38,992 bases of DNA from assembly GCA_964386435.1 (NCBI GenBank), contig CAYLSV010000033.1:1-38992 (forward strand). The letters are read 5' to 3'. The position numbers and the translations under genes were made by a program. Of the stretch, positions 7,732 through 15,943 are shown in pieces. Every line of letters begins with the position of its first letter. Position 1 is the first letter of the stretch. This stretch comes from CAYLSV01 sp964386435 (lineage in GTDB: Bacteria > Planctomycetota > Phycisphaerae > Tepidisphaerales > Tepidisphaeraceae). The notes under the pieces were generated by a model. It saw nothing but the letters and a program-made list of their open reading frames with translations. It was not told the origin of the DNA and did not search any database.

Positions 7732-8115
7732 TCAGAACCATTGCTTTTTCTCGACCATGTAGGTCTGGAAGAACTCGTCGTCGGACTTCGTCAAGTAGAT
7801 GATGCCCTCGACGAGGCCGATGATGCTCATCGCGATGCTGGCGAAGATCGGGATGACGAGGCAGGACGTGGCGTAGCCGACGATGCTGACGACGAGCATG
7901 ATGATGGCCGGCGTGGTGATGCCCAGGACGAACTTGTGGATGCCCAGACCGCCCAGGACGATGCCGAGGACGCCGCTGAGGATCTTCTTGCTGTTCGCCT
8001 CACTGCGGTCCGGCATGCCCGGCACGTTCGACTGGTAATTGACCGGCGGCTGCCCGGAATGCTCCGGCTGCGGCGGCGGGTTGTTCGGGTCGTGGGGGCC
8101 GGGGACGTCGCTCAT
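7732..8115 (-). CDS. TM2-domain membrane protein
   Basis: 127 aa. A Pro/Asn/Gln-rich N-terminal tail of about 40 residues leads to a TM2 domain: KKILSGVLGIVLGGLGIHKF, a turn with LGITTPAIIMLVV, and a second helix region ending in IIGLVEGIIYLTKSDDEF. Two or three hydrophobic segments are present. TM2 proteins are small membrane proteins with no settled function. Its neighbours give no clue: it is downstream of rseP on the same strand but separated by a 134-base repeat-bearing spacer. The minus-strand hexamer CAACAT lies 6 bases before ATG 8115, a weak match to the local promoter rule. Confidence 0.88.
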   Translation of the reverse strand: MSDVPGPHDPNNPPPQPEHSGQPPVNYQSNVPGMPDRSEANSKKILSGVLGIVLGGLGIHKFVLGITTPAIIMLVVSIVGYATSCLVIPIFASIAMSIIGLVEGIIYLTKSDDEFFQTYMVEKKQWF

Positions 8116-8160
8116 GGTGGCATGTTGTACCCCAGCGGCGGCGGGATGTCATGGGGCGGG

Positions 8161-8243
8161 AGGTGTTAGGGCGTAGTTGTTGGGTGTTAGGCCGGAGGAA
8201 CAACATCTCCGGCCCAACACCTAGAACCTAAGCCCCAACACCT
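8161..8243. repeat. word-like inverted repeat behind rseP
   Basis: Arms 8161-8197 and 8207-8243 match in 30 of 37 positions around a 9-base loop. Each arm reiterates GGTGTTAGG/GGTGTTGGG words; the inner GGCCGGAG/CTCCGGCC part is perfect. It starts 6 bases after the rseP stop (8250) on the minus strand and may double as its terminator. Confidence 0.75.
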
Positions 8244-8249
8244 GTTTCC

Positions 8250-10265
8250 TCAGAACAACCCCAGCCTGCCCAGGTCGTTGAACGTCACGAACAGGAAGAT
8301 GCTCCCGATCAAGAGCAGCCCCACGATCTGCGTGTAGTACTGCACCTTCGGGCTCGGCGGCTTGCCGCGGACGGCCTCGTAGAGCAGGAAGCAGAACAAC
8401 CCGCCATCCACGATCGGCAGCGGCAGGAAGTTCACCACCGCCAGGTTCGCCGAGATCATCGCCAGGAACCAGATCATGTAGTCCGTGTTCTGCGTCGTGG
8501 CGATCCGCGTGCCGACGTCGATGATGCCCACCGGGCCGTTGAGCAAGCTCGGCGGCACGTCGCCGGTCGCGATCCGGCGGAGGGTGAGGTAGAACTTGAG
8601 GATCAGGTAACGCGTCTCCTCGACGCCCCACCACAACGCCTGCACCACGTTGTCGGCCTGCCGGGTGTCGAGGCGGCGCTGCATGAATTGGGCGGCGCGG
8701 GTGTCGTACAGGTTTCGGCCCAGCCGGTCGGCGGTGGCGGCGGTGAGGGCGAGCGTCGTGGTGGTGCCGTCGTCGAACTCGATTGCCAACTCGTCGCCGT
8801 CGGTTAGTCGCTTGAACGCCTGGTCGATCTCGTACCAATCGGCGACGGCCGTGCCGTTGATGGCGGTGACGGTGGTGCCGGGCCGGACGCCCAGCGCCGC
8901 GGCGGGTGAGTCGGGGGCGACGGCGGCGACCAATGGGGCGGTGCTGTCCTCGCGGATCGTGACGCCCAGGCCGAACCGGTCGTTGACCAACTCCTTGAGC
9001 GGCAGCGCATTTGCCTCGACGAGTTCGCCGTCGCGGAGGACGGTCAGGTCGACCGTCTGCTCGGCCTTGCCGGCGGCGTCGACGAAGTTGCGAAACGCCT
9101 CGCTGCTGGGGTTGTTCAGGCGGTCGGTCTTGCCGGTGACGAGGCCGGCCACGACCACGTCGCCGACTTGCAGCTTCTGGGCGACGGGCGAGTCGGGGTC
9201 GGCGAAGCCGTCGATCTGGACGCGCGGCAACATGCCGCCGATGTCGGTGACGGTGCCGAAGCTCGGTGCGAAAACGGGCTCGAGCGTCACATCGCGCTGC
9301 GTGCCGTCCGCAGTCTCTACGGTGACGGTGACGGGCTCACCGTCTTGCAGCGCTTGGTAAAGCACCGGGTAATCGTCGAGCTCGACCGGCTGCCCCTCGA
9401 CGGCGACGACCGTTTCGCCGGGGCGGATGACGACGTTCTGCGGGTGGTTCGCCCCGGCAGCGGCCTCGTCGATTTCGCCCTCGGGCAGTTGCAGCCTGAC
9501 CGTCGGCCCGACGCCCAAGGCCGGGAGTTGCTGCATCGCGGCGCTGGTCCGCGGCCGAACCTCCAGCGTCTCTTCCTCGCCATTTCGCCGGATCACCATC
9601 GGCACCGGCTCGTCGGCGGCCGACAGCGGGACGGCCAGCGCGATCTTGTTGAAGTCGTGCATCCGGTCGCCGTCGAACGACACGATCTCGTCGCCGATCT
9701 GCAAGCCCGCCAGCTGCGCCGGGCTGTTGATCGTCATGTTGCCCACCACGCTCGGCGGCGTGTTGAAGCCGACCGTGAACAGCGCCCAGAACGCCGCGGC
9801 GGCGAGGATCACGTTCATGATCACGCCGGCGGAAATGATCACCATGCGCTTGGGCACGCTGGCGCGGTTGAAGCTGCGTGGGTCTTCGATCTCGCCGCTG
9901 GGGCGGAGGTCGTCCTGGCCGAGCATCTTGACGTAGCCGCCCAGCGGCAGCCAATTGAGGCGGTACTCGGTGGGCGACAAACCTTCTTTGGCGGCGGCGG
10001 CGTCGAGCTTCATGACGCTGGCCCCCGCCGGGTTGCCGCCCTCGGCCTCCAGTGCCGCGGCAGCCCGCTTCTGGTACTCCGGCCCGCTGGTGCCGAAGCG
10101 GATGCCCAAGCCCTTGCGGTAGCTGATGAGTGCCTGGCCGAAGCCAACGGCGAACTGCTCGACCTTCACGCCCGCCCACTTGGCCGCCAGAAAGTGGCCC
10201 AGCTCGTGCCAGAAGATCACGAAGCCGAAGCCGAACACCAGAAGCAGGATGTTGAACAGTTGCAA
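8250..10265 (-). CDS. rseP: site-2 protease, RseP-like M50 metallopeptidase with several PDZ domains
   Basis: 671 aa intramembrane zinc protease. HELGH lies at 20-24 in the first membrane helix, and the partner motif NFLPLPIVDGG lies in the C-terminal helices. The region between contains PDZ-like cores: one around INSPAQLAGLQIGDEIVSFD, a weaker one around RPGETVVAVEGQPV, one around DPDSPVAQKLQVGDVVV and one around APDSPAAALGVRPGTTVTAI. Canonical RseP has about 450 residues and two PDZ domains, so this protein is clearly longer. The family cuts transmembrane anti-sigma factors and signal peptide remnants in the inner membrane. It lies 37 bases downstream of dxr, a pairing found in many bacteria, and is probably co-transcribed with it. 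Confidence 0.93.
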   Translation of the reverse strand: MQLFNILLLVFGFGFVIFWHELGHFLAAKWAGVKVEQFAVGFGQALISYRKGLGIRFGTSGPEYQKRAAAALEAEGGNPAGASVMKLDAAAAKEGLSPTEYRLNWLPLGGYVKMLGQDDLRPSGEIEDPRSFNRASVPKRMVIISAGVIMNVILAAAAFWALFTVGFNTPPSVVGNMTINSPAQLAGLQIGDEIVSFDGDRMHDFNKIALAVPLSAADEPVPMVIRRNGEEETLEVRPRTSAAMQQLPALGVGPTVRLQLPEGEIDEAAAGANHPQNVVIRPGETVVAVEGQPVELDDYPVLYQALQDGEPVTVTVETADGTQRDVTLEPVFAPSFGTVTDIGGMLPRVQIDGFADPDSPVAQKLQVGDVVVAGLVTGKTDRLNNPSSEAFRNFVDAAGKAEQTVDLTVLRDGELVEANALPLKELVNDRFGLGVTIREDSTAPLVAAVAPDSPAAALGVRPGTTVTAINGTAVADWYEIDQAFKRLTDGDELAIEFDDGTTTTLALTAATADRLGRNLYDTRAAQFMQRRLDTRQADNVVQALWWGVEETRYLILKFYLTLRRIATGDVPPSLLNGPVGIIDVGTRIATTQNTDYMIWFLAMISANLAVVNFLPLPIVDGGLFCFLLYEAVRGKPPSPKVQYYTQIVGLLLIGSIFLFVTFNDLGRLGLF

Positions 10266-10274
10266 AGCGGGGAT

Positions 10275-10299
10275 CCGTGGTCAGTTGTCCGTGGTCAGT
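10275..10299. repeat. direct word repeat in the dxr-rseP gap
   Basis: CCGTGGTCAGT occurs at 10275-10285 and again at 10289-10299, a 14-base period. It fills most of the 37-base gap between the dxr stop and the rseP start. Confidence 0.6.
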
Positions 10300-10302
10300 G
10301 AC

Positions 10303-11403
10303 TCACGAGGTAGTGAGTTGCTCGGCGGTGCGGCGGGCTTGTTCGTCGGCGGCTTGGAGGGTCGGCCAGTCGGTGGCGGGCTGGGCGGGGTGGGCTGCCA
10401 TGGTAGCTTCGACCACTTCGGCGACCTGCGTCAGCTTGATCCGTTGATCAAGGAACGCTTGACCGGCGACTTCGTTCGCGGCGTTGAGGGTCGCGCCGGC
10501 CGTGCCGCCTGCGCGGATCGCGCGGTCGGCGAGCCGCAGCGCCGGAAACTTCGCCACGTCCGGCGGCTCGAAGTCGAGGCGGCTGGTTTCCCGCCAGTCC
10601 ATCCGCCTCGCCGGCCCGGCCGGGCGTTCGGGGTGGCACAGTGCGAGCTGGATCGGCAAGCGCATGTCCGGCGGCGAGAGCTGGGCCATCACGCTGCCGT
10701 CCTGAAACTCGACCATCGAATGCACCACACTCTGCGGATGAACCACGACCTCCAACTCGTCGGCCGACAAATCGAACAACCACGCGGCCTCGAGAAGTTC
10801 CAGCGCTTTGTTGAACAGCGTCGCCGAGTCGAGCGTGTTCTTGGTGCCCATGTTCCACGTCGGGTGGTTGAGGGCGTCCTCAACCGTCGCCGCGGCCATG
10901 CGCTCAGCCGACCAGGTGCGGAACGGGCCGCCGCTGGCGGTGAGGATAACTTTCGCCACGTCCTGTCGCCGGCCGCACTGCAGGGCCTGGAAGATGGCCG
11001 AATGTTCGCTGTCGATGGGCAGAATCGTCGCTCCGCTCTTCTTCGCCAGCGGCATGAGCAGCGGTCCGGCCATGACGACCGATTCCTTATTCGCCAGCGC
11101 CAGCACCTTACCCGCCCCCGCCGCCGCCAGCGCCGCCGCGGCCCCCGCCGATCCGACCACGGCCAGCACCAGCACGTCCACATCCTCCGCCGCCGCGATC
11201 TCCACGAGCGCCCCCGGCTCCCGCGAGCTCAGCACCGCCCGAGCCTTCGGATGCTCGGCTGCCGCCTTCTTCAACCCGTCCTCGTCGCGGTGAGCCGTGA
11301 GCGCCACCACCTCGAACCGCCCCGGCAGCGCCCGAACGACGTCGAGTGCCCCGGTCCCGATCGATCCCGTCGCCCCCAAAATCGCCACCCGCGTCGGCCG
11401 CAT
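10303..11403 (-). CDS. dxr: 1-deoxy-D-xylulose 5-phosphate reductoisomerase
   Basis: 366 aa. N-terminal NADPH-binding motif GATGSIG at 10-16, then ALANKESVVMAG, the metal/substrate region ILPIDSEHSAIFQ, ILTASGGPF, WNMGTKNTLDSATLFNKALE and the C-terminal VHPQSVVHSMVEF. All are hallmarks of Dxr, the second step of the MEP pathway to isoprenoid precursors in the cytoplasm. Asp and Glu of the IDSEHSA motif, which bind the divalent metal, are kept. In the DSATLFNKALE motif Phe and Ala replace the more common Met and Gly, a mild variation. ATG 11403 has TAGACT exactly 6 bases upstream, and the gene is the first of the dxr-rseP operon. Confidence 0.96.
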   Translation of the reverse strand: MRPTRVAILGATGSIGTGALDVVRALPGRFEVVALTAHRDEDGLKKAAAEHPKARAVLSSREPGALVEIAAAEDVDVLVLAVVGSAGAAAALAAAGAGKVLALANKESVVMAGPLLMPLAKKSGATILPIDSEHSAIFQALQCGRRQDVAKVILTASGGPFRTWSAERMAAATVEDALNHPTWNMGTKNTLDSATLFNKALELLEAAWLFDLSADELEVVVHPQSVVHSMVEFQDGSVMAQLSPPDMRLPIQLALCHPERPAGPARRMDWRETSRLDFEPPDVAKFPALRLADRAIRAGGTAGATLNAANEVAGQAFLDQRIKLTQVAEVVEATMAAHPAQPATDWPTLQAADEQARRTAEQLTTS

Positions 11404-11409
11404 GAGGCG

Positions 11410-11415
11410 AGTCTA
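11410..11415 (-). promoter_or_regulatory. -10 box TAGACT of the dxr-rseP operon
   Basis: TAGACT on the minus strand ends 6 bases before ATG 11403, so a leaderless transcript is expected. Confidence 0.65.
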
Positions 11416-11445
11416 GGTGGTGTCGCAGCCATTCCATCCATCTGA

Positions 11446-11451
11446 TATGCT
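11446..11451 (+). promoter_or_regulatory. -10 box TATGCT of the protective-antigen-like gene
   Basis: TATGCT ends 10 bases before ATG 11462 and 4 bases before an in-frame GTG (11456). The transcript would start between them, leaving a leader of only a few bases. Confidence 0.5.
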
Positions 11452-11461
11452 CCACGTGCTG

Positions 11462-14332
11462 ATGCGGCACCTTCCCCTTGCGTCGATGATCGTGCTGCTG
11501 CTGGCGGTGCCCGCGTGCGACGACGCCGAGCCGCCGCCGGCCGTCGCCGAGGAGTTGGCCGTCGACTCCGATGACGACGGCCTGACCGACGCTGACGAGC
11601 GGCTGCTGGGCACCTCGCCCTTCCAGTTCGACACGGACGGCGACGGCTTCGGCGACGGCGAAGAGCTCATCGACCAGAACTTCCAGCCCGAGATCGACCC
11701 GCTGCGATTTAACCCCCGCGTCGCCGACGTGCCGAGGCTGCGGCTTGAGATCGACTCGCCGCCGCAGGTGTTTATCACCCACACGGCCACCGACGATCAA
11801 TCAACCACCCTCGACAACTCCGTGACCAACGAACAGTCCCGCGGCTTCACCCGCGAACGTTCGACCAGCGATTCGCTGCGGACCGAATCGAGCACCACCC
11901 TCTCGCTCGACGCCAGCGTCACGGCGAATGTCAGCATCATGGACGCCGGTTACTCGGGAACCGTTACCGCCGGCGAGTCGAACACGACGTCCACCGCCTC
12001 GGAAGTCACCGTCGGCTACTCCGCCGCCCATTCGCAGAACAACAGCCGCATCCTCGCCGAATCGCGCGGCGTCTCGACGAGCACCGGCATCGCCCGCAGC
12101 GGCGGGCAGGTCGAGGTGCTGGCGACGCTCATCAACGACGGGCACATCGCTTACACGCTCGACAACGTGACGCTGGGGCTGCGCAAGTTTGACACCGAAA
12201 GCCGGCGGGTCGTGGAAATGGGGCCGCTGGAGGTGCCGTCGGCGCGGGTGTTCTCGGGCGTGACCTCGCTCACGCCGGGCGAGCGACTGGACGGCATCAT
12301 CTTCCGCGGCGAGGTGCCGCTGGAGAAGGCGGAGGTCATGCTCATGCCCTCGCCGGCGCAGGTGCGAACGTCGATGTACGAGCTGTCGGCCGATGGGCGG
12401 GCGCTTGATCTGCAATACACGCAGATACTCGCCCGCACGGCCAACGTCCGCATCGACTACGGCGACGGCGGCGAGCCCGAATCCTACCTCGTGGCCACCC
12501 ACACCCAGAACGGCACGGGCCTGCCGCTGACCGAAGCGCTGACGGACGTGCTCCGCATCCCCATCGAGACCGGCACCACCCTCTGGTCAGGCCACGGCGG
12601 CACCCGCGAAACCTTTCAAGGCGTCACCGCCGTCCGTGACATCCGCAGCAGCAGCGCCGCCGGCGGCCTGTGGACAGTTGAACTCGCCGGCCCGAACCTC
12701 ACCGATGCCGAGGGCCGGCCGCAAATCATCAACCCGCTGAACAACGCGATTGACCTCGACCGTGTCCTGCTGCAACCGGGGCAGACGGTGAGCCTCGTCT
12801 ACATCATCGACGCCGACCGCGACGGCCTGGGACAACGCATCGAGCGGGCGTTGGGCCTCGACCCCGAGCGGGCCGACACCGACGGCGACGGGGTGGGCGA
12901 CGCCGAGGAGTTGGCGGCCGGCACCGACCCGCTTCGCGGCCTCGCCTCGGCCGAGGCGGTGGCGGTGGAGGCAGTCGGTCGGGCCGTCACGCTCACCCTT
13001 CGCGCGTTCGCCAGCGACCAAGCCACCCTCGACGGCATTCGCATCGACTGGGGCGACGACACCCCGCCGCAAACCGTCCGCCCCCCGCCGCCGAACGCCG
13101 CCGGCTTCGTCCGGCAAGTGCATGAGTACCTCGACCACGGCAGCTACACGATCCGCCTCACCCCAATCGAGTCCGGCCCCAACACCCGCCAGATCACGCC
13201 AAGCGAGTATCAACTCAACCTCCGCCCGGCATTGCGGGAAATCGAAGCGACCGTCGTCGACGGGATGGCCCCGATGACCGACGCCGCCCCGGCCCCCGAC
13301 GGCGGGTTGTACGTGCGGGTTGCACCGCGCGACGACAACCGCCGCGTCACGCCCCGGCTGCTCCGCCTGCGGCCCGACGGGTCGATCGTTTGGGCGCGGG
13401 ACCTCGAGCCGTACGCGATGCAGCCGGGCCGCGCCCGGCCGTCGAGCCGCCTGCTCGGCACCGACGCCGCCGGCCGCGTCTACGCCGCGGGCGTGCAGAC
13501 CATCCACGCTTTCAACCCCGACGGCGAGCCTCGCTGGACCCTTGAACAGAACGCCGTCGACCTCGCCGTCGATGATCGCGGCTACGTCTTCTTCCGGACG
13601 GTGGGCGCGAAGAACAACCGCTTGATGTCGCTCGGCCGGATCGACCCGGGCGGCGAGATCGACCGCACCATCCCGCTCCGCGATCTCACCATCGACGACA
13701 TCGAGCTCGACCCCGAAGGCCTCGCCTTCACCGCCGACCAGCGGCAACTGCTGCTGCCCGAAACCAGCACCCGGAGCCCACGCCGCGTTCGGCGGTTCAA
13801 CCGCGATCTGGGACTGCTCGGCGAGGAGCCGCTGCCGTCGGTGCAGGTCGCCCGGCGCACGCCGACCGACGGCGGCGTGCTGTTCGGCGGCACGCAGTGG
13901 CTGCAAACGGGCGAGCTCTCATGGCGAATCGGCCAGCCGATGATCTGGCTGCACCGCCCCGGCGGCGAGATCGGTTGGCAGTTCGTCGACCCGCCCGTCG
14001 GCAGGCTGGCGGGCATTAGCGGCCTCGCCGTCTCACGCGGCGGCGACCTTTTCTCGCTCATGACTGACATCCGCGGCATCGACGGCGGGCGTGACGGCTT
14101 CCGCGTCCGCCAAATCCTGCGCCGCCACGGCCCCGACGGCCGGCCGGCGGGCGAGGTGACTTTCCACGACATTCGCGTCGACGACCTTCGCGCGCGCCTG
14201 CGGGCCGAGATGTTCCCCGAAGCCGACGGCGTCCGCATTGTCCACCAACACGACGACCGCCTGCACCTGCGGCGATTCGAGCGGGAGCCTGATCCTGTGT
14301 CGATCCGACCCGCCGGCGAGGGCCGCCCATGA
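11462..14332 (+). CDS. lipoprotein with anthrax protective antigen-like (binary toxin B) pore domains, PKD and beta-propeller
   Basis: Residues are numbered from an in-frame start at 11417; the preferred start is Met16 (11462), which opens a lipoprotein signal (MRHLPLASMIVLLLAVPAC, lipid Cys34). Domains in order: a thrombospondin-3/EF-like calcium segment at 50-85 (DSDDDGLTDADE, DTDGDGFGDGEE); DPLRFNPRVADVPRL; a Ser/Thr-rich alternating stretch at 125-215; and 215-465, which follows the order of the heptamerisation and third domains of anthrax PA. Resemblances to PA include DDQST (PA EDQST), GTVTAGESN (PA GSVSAGFSN) and LTEALTDVL (PA LKEALKIAF). Then come a second calcium repeat (466-506), a PKD-like domain (520-600; DWGDDTPP, HEYLDHGSYTIRLT) and PQQ-like propeller repeats (610-950). 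PA's N-terminal PA14 domain and furin site are absent. PA forms ring-shaped translocation pores; that role here is inferred. The stop overlaps the next gene's start by 4 bases. Confidence 0.78.
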   Translation: MRHLPLASMIVLLLAVPACDDAEPPPAVAEELAVDSDDDGLTDADERLLGTSPFQFDTDGDGFGDGEELIDQNFQPEIDPLRFNPRVADVPRLRLEIDSPPQVFITHTATDDQSTTLDNSVTNEQSRGFTRERSTSDSLRTESSTTLSLDASVTANVSIMDAGYSGTVTAGESNTTSTASEVTVGYSAAHSQNNSRILAESRGVSTSTGIARSGGQVEVLATLINDGHIAYTLDNVTLGLRKFDTESRRVVEMGPLEVPSARVFSGVTSLTPGERLDGIIFRGEVPLEKAEVMLMPSPAQVRTSMYELSADGRALDLQYTQILARTANVRIDYGDGGEPESYLVATHTQNGTGLPLTEALTDVLRIPIETGTTLWSGHGGTRETFQGVTAVRDIRSSSAAGGLWTVELAGPNLTDAEGRPQIINPLNNAIDLDRVLLQPGQTVSLVYIIDADRDGLGQRIERALGLDPERADTDGDGVGDAEELAAGTDPLRGLASAEAVAVEAVGRAVTLTLRAFASDQATLDGIRIDWGDDTPPQTVRPPPPNAAGFVRQVHEYLDHGSYTIRLTPIESGPNTRQITPSEYQLNLRPALREIEATVVDGMAPMTDAAPAPDGGLYVRVAPRDDNRRVTPRLLRLRPDGSIVWARDLEPYAMQPGRARPSSRLLGTDAAGRVYAAGVQTIHAFNPDGEPRWTLEQNAVDLAVDDRGYVFFRTVGAKNNRLMSLGRIDPGGEIDRTIPLRDLTIDDIELDPEGLAFTADQRQLLLPETSTRSPRRVRRFNRDLGLLGEEPLPSVQVARRTPTDGGVLFGGTQWLQTGELSWRIGQPMIWLHRPGGEIGWQFVDPPVGRLAGISGLAVSRGGDLFSLMTDIRGIDGGRDGFRVRQILRRHGPDGRPAGEVTFHDIRVDDLRARLRAEMFPEADGVRIVHQHDDRLHLRRFEREPDPVSIRPAGEGRP

Positions 14333-15495
14333 AGATGCTGCCCCTGCCGCTGTTGCTGGCCGTCGCGTTGGTCGGCTGCGACGAGGGCGAGACGTCGGCC
14401 GATCGCTTCGCGGAGGCCGCCACGCTGCACGAGGCCGGCGACATCGAGGCGGCGCTGGCGCTGTACGACGCCTTGCTGATCGATGAGCCAGACGACGTGG
14501 AAGCCCGCATCAACCGCGGCCTCGCCCGGCTCGACGCCGGCGACGCCGCGGGCGCGGAGGCCGATCTGGATGCCGCCCTTGCCGCGGTTCCCGATGACGC
14601 GGCGGTTCTGGCGGCGCGGGGGCGGGCTCATCTGGTGCTGGACGACGGTGATGCCGCGCTCGCCGACGCCGACGCGGCCATCCGGTCCAATGCGCTTTTG
14701 GCCGACGGCTACGTGCTTCGGGCCGACGTGTTTCGAGCCCGGGAGCAGTGGGACCTGGCGATCGACGACTACACGATCGGCATCCGCTTGGTGCCCGATG
14801 CCGCCGGGCCGTACGAGGCGCGGGCCGCCACGCTGGACGCCGCCGGCCTCGACGCCGCCGCTGAGATTGACCGCAATCTGGCACAGCTGACCCGACAACT
14901 CGCCGGCGTTGACGATGCGTTGGCTCGCGTCGACGCGCTCGTCCGCCGGGCCACGGTGTGGCTGGTGCTGGAGGAGTGGGCGCTGGCGCTTGATGATCTT
15001 GACCGCGTTCTTGCCGCCGAACCGGACGAGGTGTCCGCCCTGCTGCTGCGTGCCACGGCGCATCGGCTGAGCCGCGATTCAGTCGCCGCCCTAGCCGACG
15101 CCGAGGCGGCTCTGGCCGCGGCCGAAGATGCCAAAGATCTCGCCGCCGCCCGCGTCGAGCGGGGTCTGCTCAAGCAGTCGCTTGGGGCCGATGCCGAAGC
15201 ACGGGCCGATTACGCCGCCGCCGACAACCGCCTGGGTCTGGCCCTGCTCGCACGGCTGTTGCGTGAGAATGATCCCACGGCGGCCGTTGAGTATGCCAAG
15301 CGGGCGCTGGCCATGCCGCCGGAGGTCGAAGCGGTGGACGACCGCTGGTACCACCTCGAAACCCTCGCACTCGCCCTTGCCGCCGCCGGCGATCCCGACG
15401 CGGCCGCGACTCGGATGCAGCAGGCGATTGACGCCGCTCCCGATGACGTGACGCCGCTACTTCAGGCGGAGCTCGACGCGATGAATGCGCGGTAA
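14329..15495 (+). CDS. TPR-repeat lipoprotein coupled to the protective-antigen-like gene
   Basis: 388 aa. A lipoprotein signal MKMLPLPLLLAVALVGC places the lipid on Cys17. About nine degenerate tetratricopeptide repeats follow (for example 25-58, 59-92, 93-126 and 127-160; cores such as AGDIEAALALYDALL, LDAGDAAGAEADLDAAL and EQWDLAIDDYTIGI). TPRs are protein-binding helical scaffolds, so this is probably a membrane-tethered periplasmic adaptor. Its ATG overlaps the stop of the preceding gene (ATGA), which implies translational coupling and a shared complex or pathway with the large lipoprotein. It is very rich in Ala, Asp and Glu. The next gene is convergent, 4 bases away. Confidence 0.85.
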   Translation: MKMLPLPLLLAVALVGCDEGETSADRFAEAATLHEAGDIEAALALYDALLIDEPDDVEARINRGLARLDAGDAAGAEADLDAALAAVPDDAAVLAARGRAHLVLDDGDAALADADAAIRSNALLADGYVLRADVFRAREQWDLAIDDYTIGIRLVPDAAGPYEARAATLDAAGLDAAAEIDRNLAQLTRQLAGVDDALARVDALVRRATVWLVLEEWALALDDLDRVLAAEPDEVSALLLRATAHRLSRDSVAALADAEAALAAAEDAKDLAAARVERGLLKQSLGADAEARADYAAADNRLGLALLARLLRENDPTAAVEYAKRALAMPPEVEAVDDRWYHLETLALALAAAGDPDAAATRMQQAIDAAPDDVTPLLQAELDAMNAR

Positions 15496-15499
15496 CGCT

Positions 15500-15943
15500 T
15501 CAGCCTCGCACGCCACGCTGTTGCACGACATGCCACGCCTCGTGGGGCAGCAGACTTGGTGCGTTGGCAACGAGATGGACACTGCCGCGTCGGGCGTGAG
15601 CATTCGTGACCTGAGCGGAGCCTCGGAATTCCCCCGAGCTCACCCGGACGGTTTGATTCGACTGCCCCGACAGCCGCTGCAACCGAGCTTGCAATTGCGG
15701 CGGGACCGACCGCCGCAGGCTCTGACGACGAACGGCCTGTCGGCGGGCGTTGCGGAACGCCGTCGACCGCCGCCGGCTTGCCGTGGTGGTGGTGGTGGTG
15801 GTGGTGGTGGTGGGCGTCGCATTGAAACCGCCGCGCTGCGACTGCCGCTGGTTCTGCCCCTGCGCCGCCGTCAGCCAGCCCCCGCCCAGCGGCAGCAGCA
15901 GCCCAACGATCAGCAACCCGATCACCAGCCTTGGCGTCGTCAT
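15500..15943 (-). CDS. small secreted eCIS-core/DUF4157-like protein with HExxH motif
   Basis: 147 aa. Signal peptide at about 1-28 (VIGLLIVGLLLPLGGGWLTA). A ten-residue Thr run (45-54) is followed by a very basic linker (SRRR, RNARRQ, RRQ, RR). Residues 78-142 resemble the eCIS-core/DUF4157 domain: VPPQLQARLQRLSG, VRVSSG, AHARRGSVHLV, then LPHEAWHVVQQ with His134, Glu135 and His138. The protein ends five residues after this motif, so the usual downstream third zinc ligand (an ExEAD-like segment) is missing and catalysis is doubtful. DUF4157 domains mark cargo or structural parts near contractile injection systems and also occur in secreted toxins. The ATG overlaps the trpG stop (ATGA), so the two are coupled. 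The assignment rests on the motif and its order. Confidence 0.62.
   Translation of the reverse strand: MTTPRLVIGLLIVGLLLPLGGGWLTAAQGQNQRQSQRGGFNATPTTTTTTTTTTASRRRSTAFRNARRQAVRRQSLRRSVPPQLQARLQRLSGQSNQTVRVSSGEFRGSAQVTNAHARRGSVHLVANAPSLLPHEAWHVVQQRGVRG
15783..15811. repeat. GGT/ACC trinucleotide microsatellite
   Basis: Nine uninterrupted GGT units plus a degenerate one, read on the minus strand as Thr codons 45-54 of the HExxH protein. Such a tract can change length by slippage in whole codons, so the linker length may vary between strains. Confidence 0.85.
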
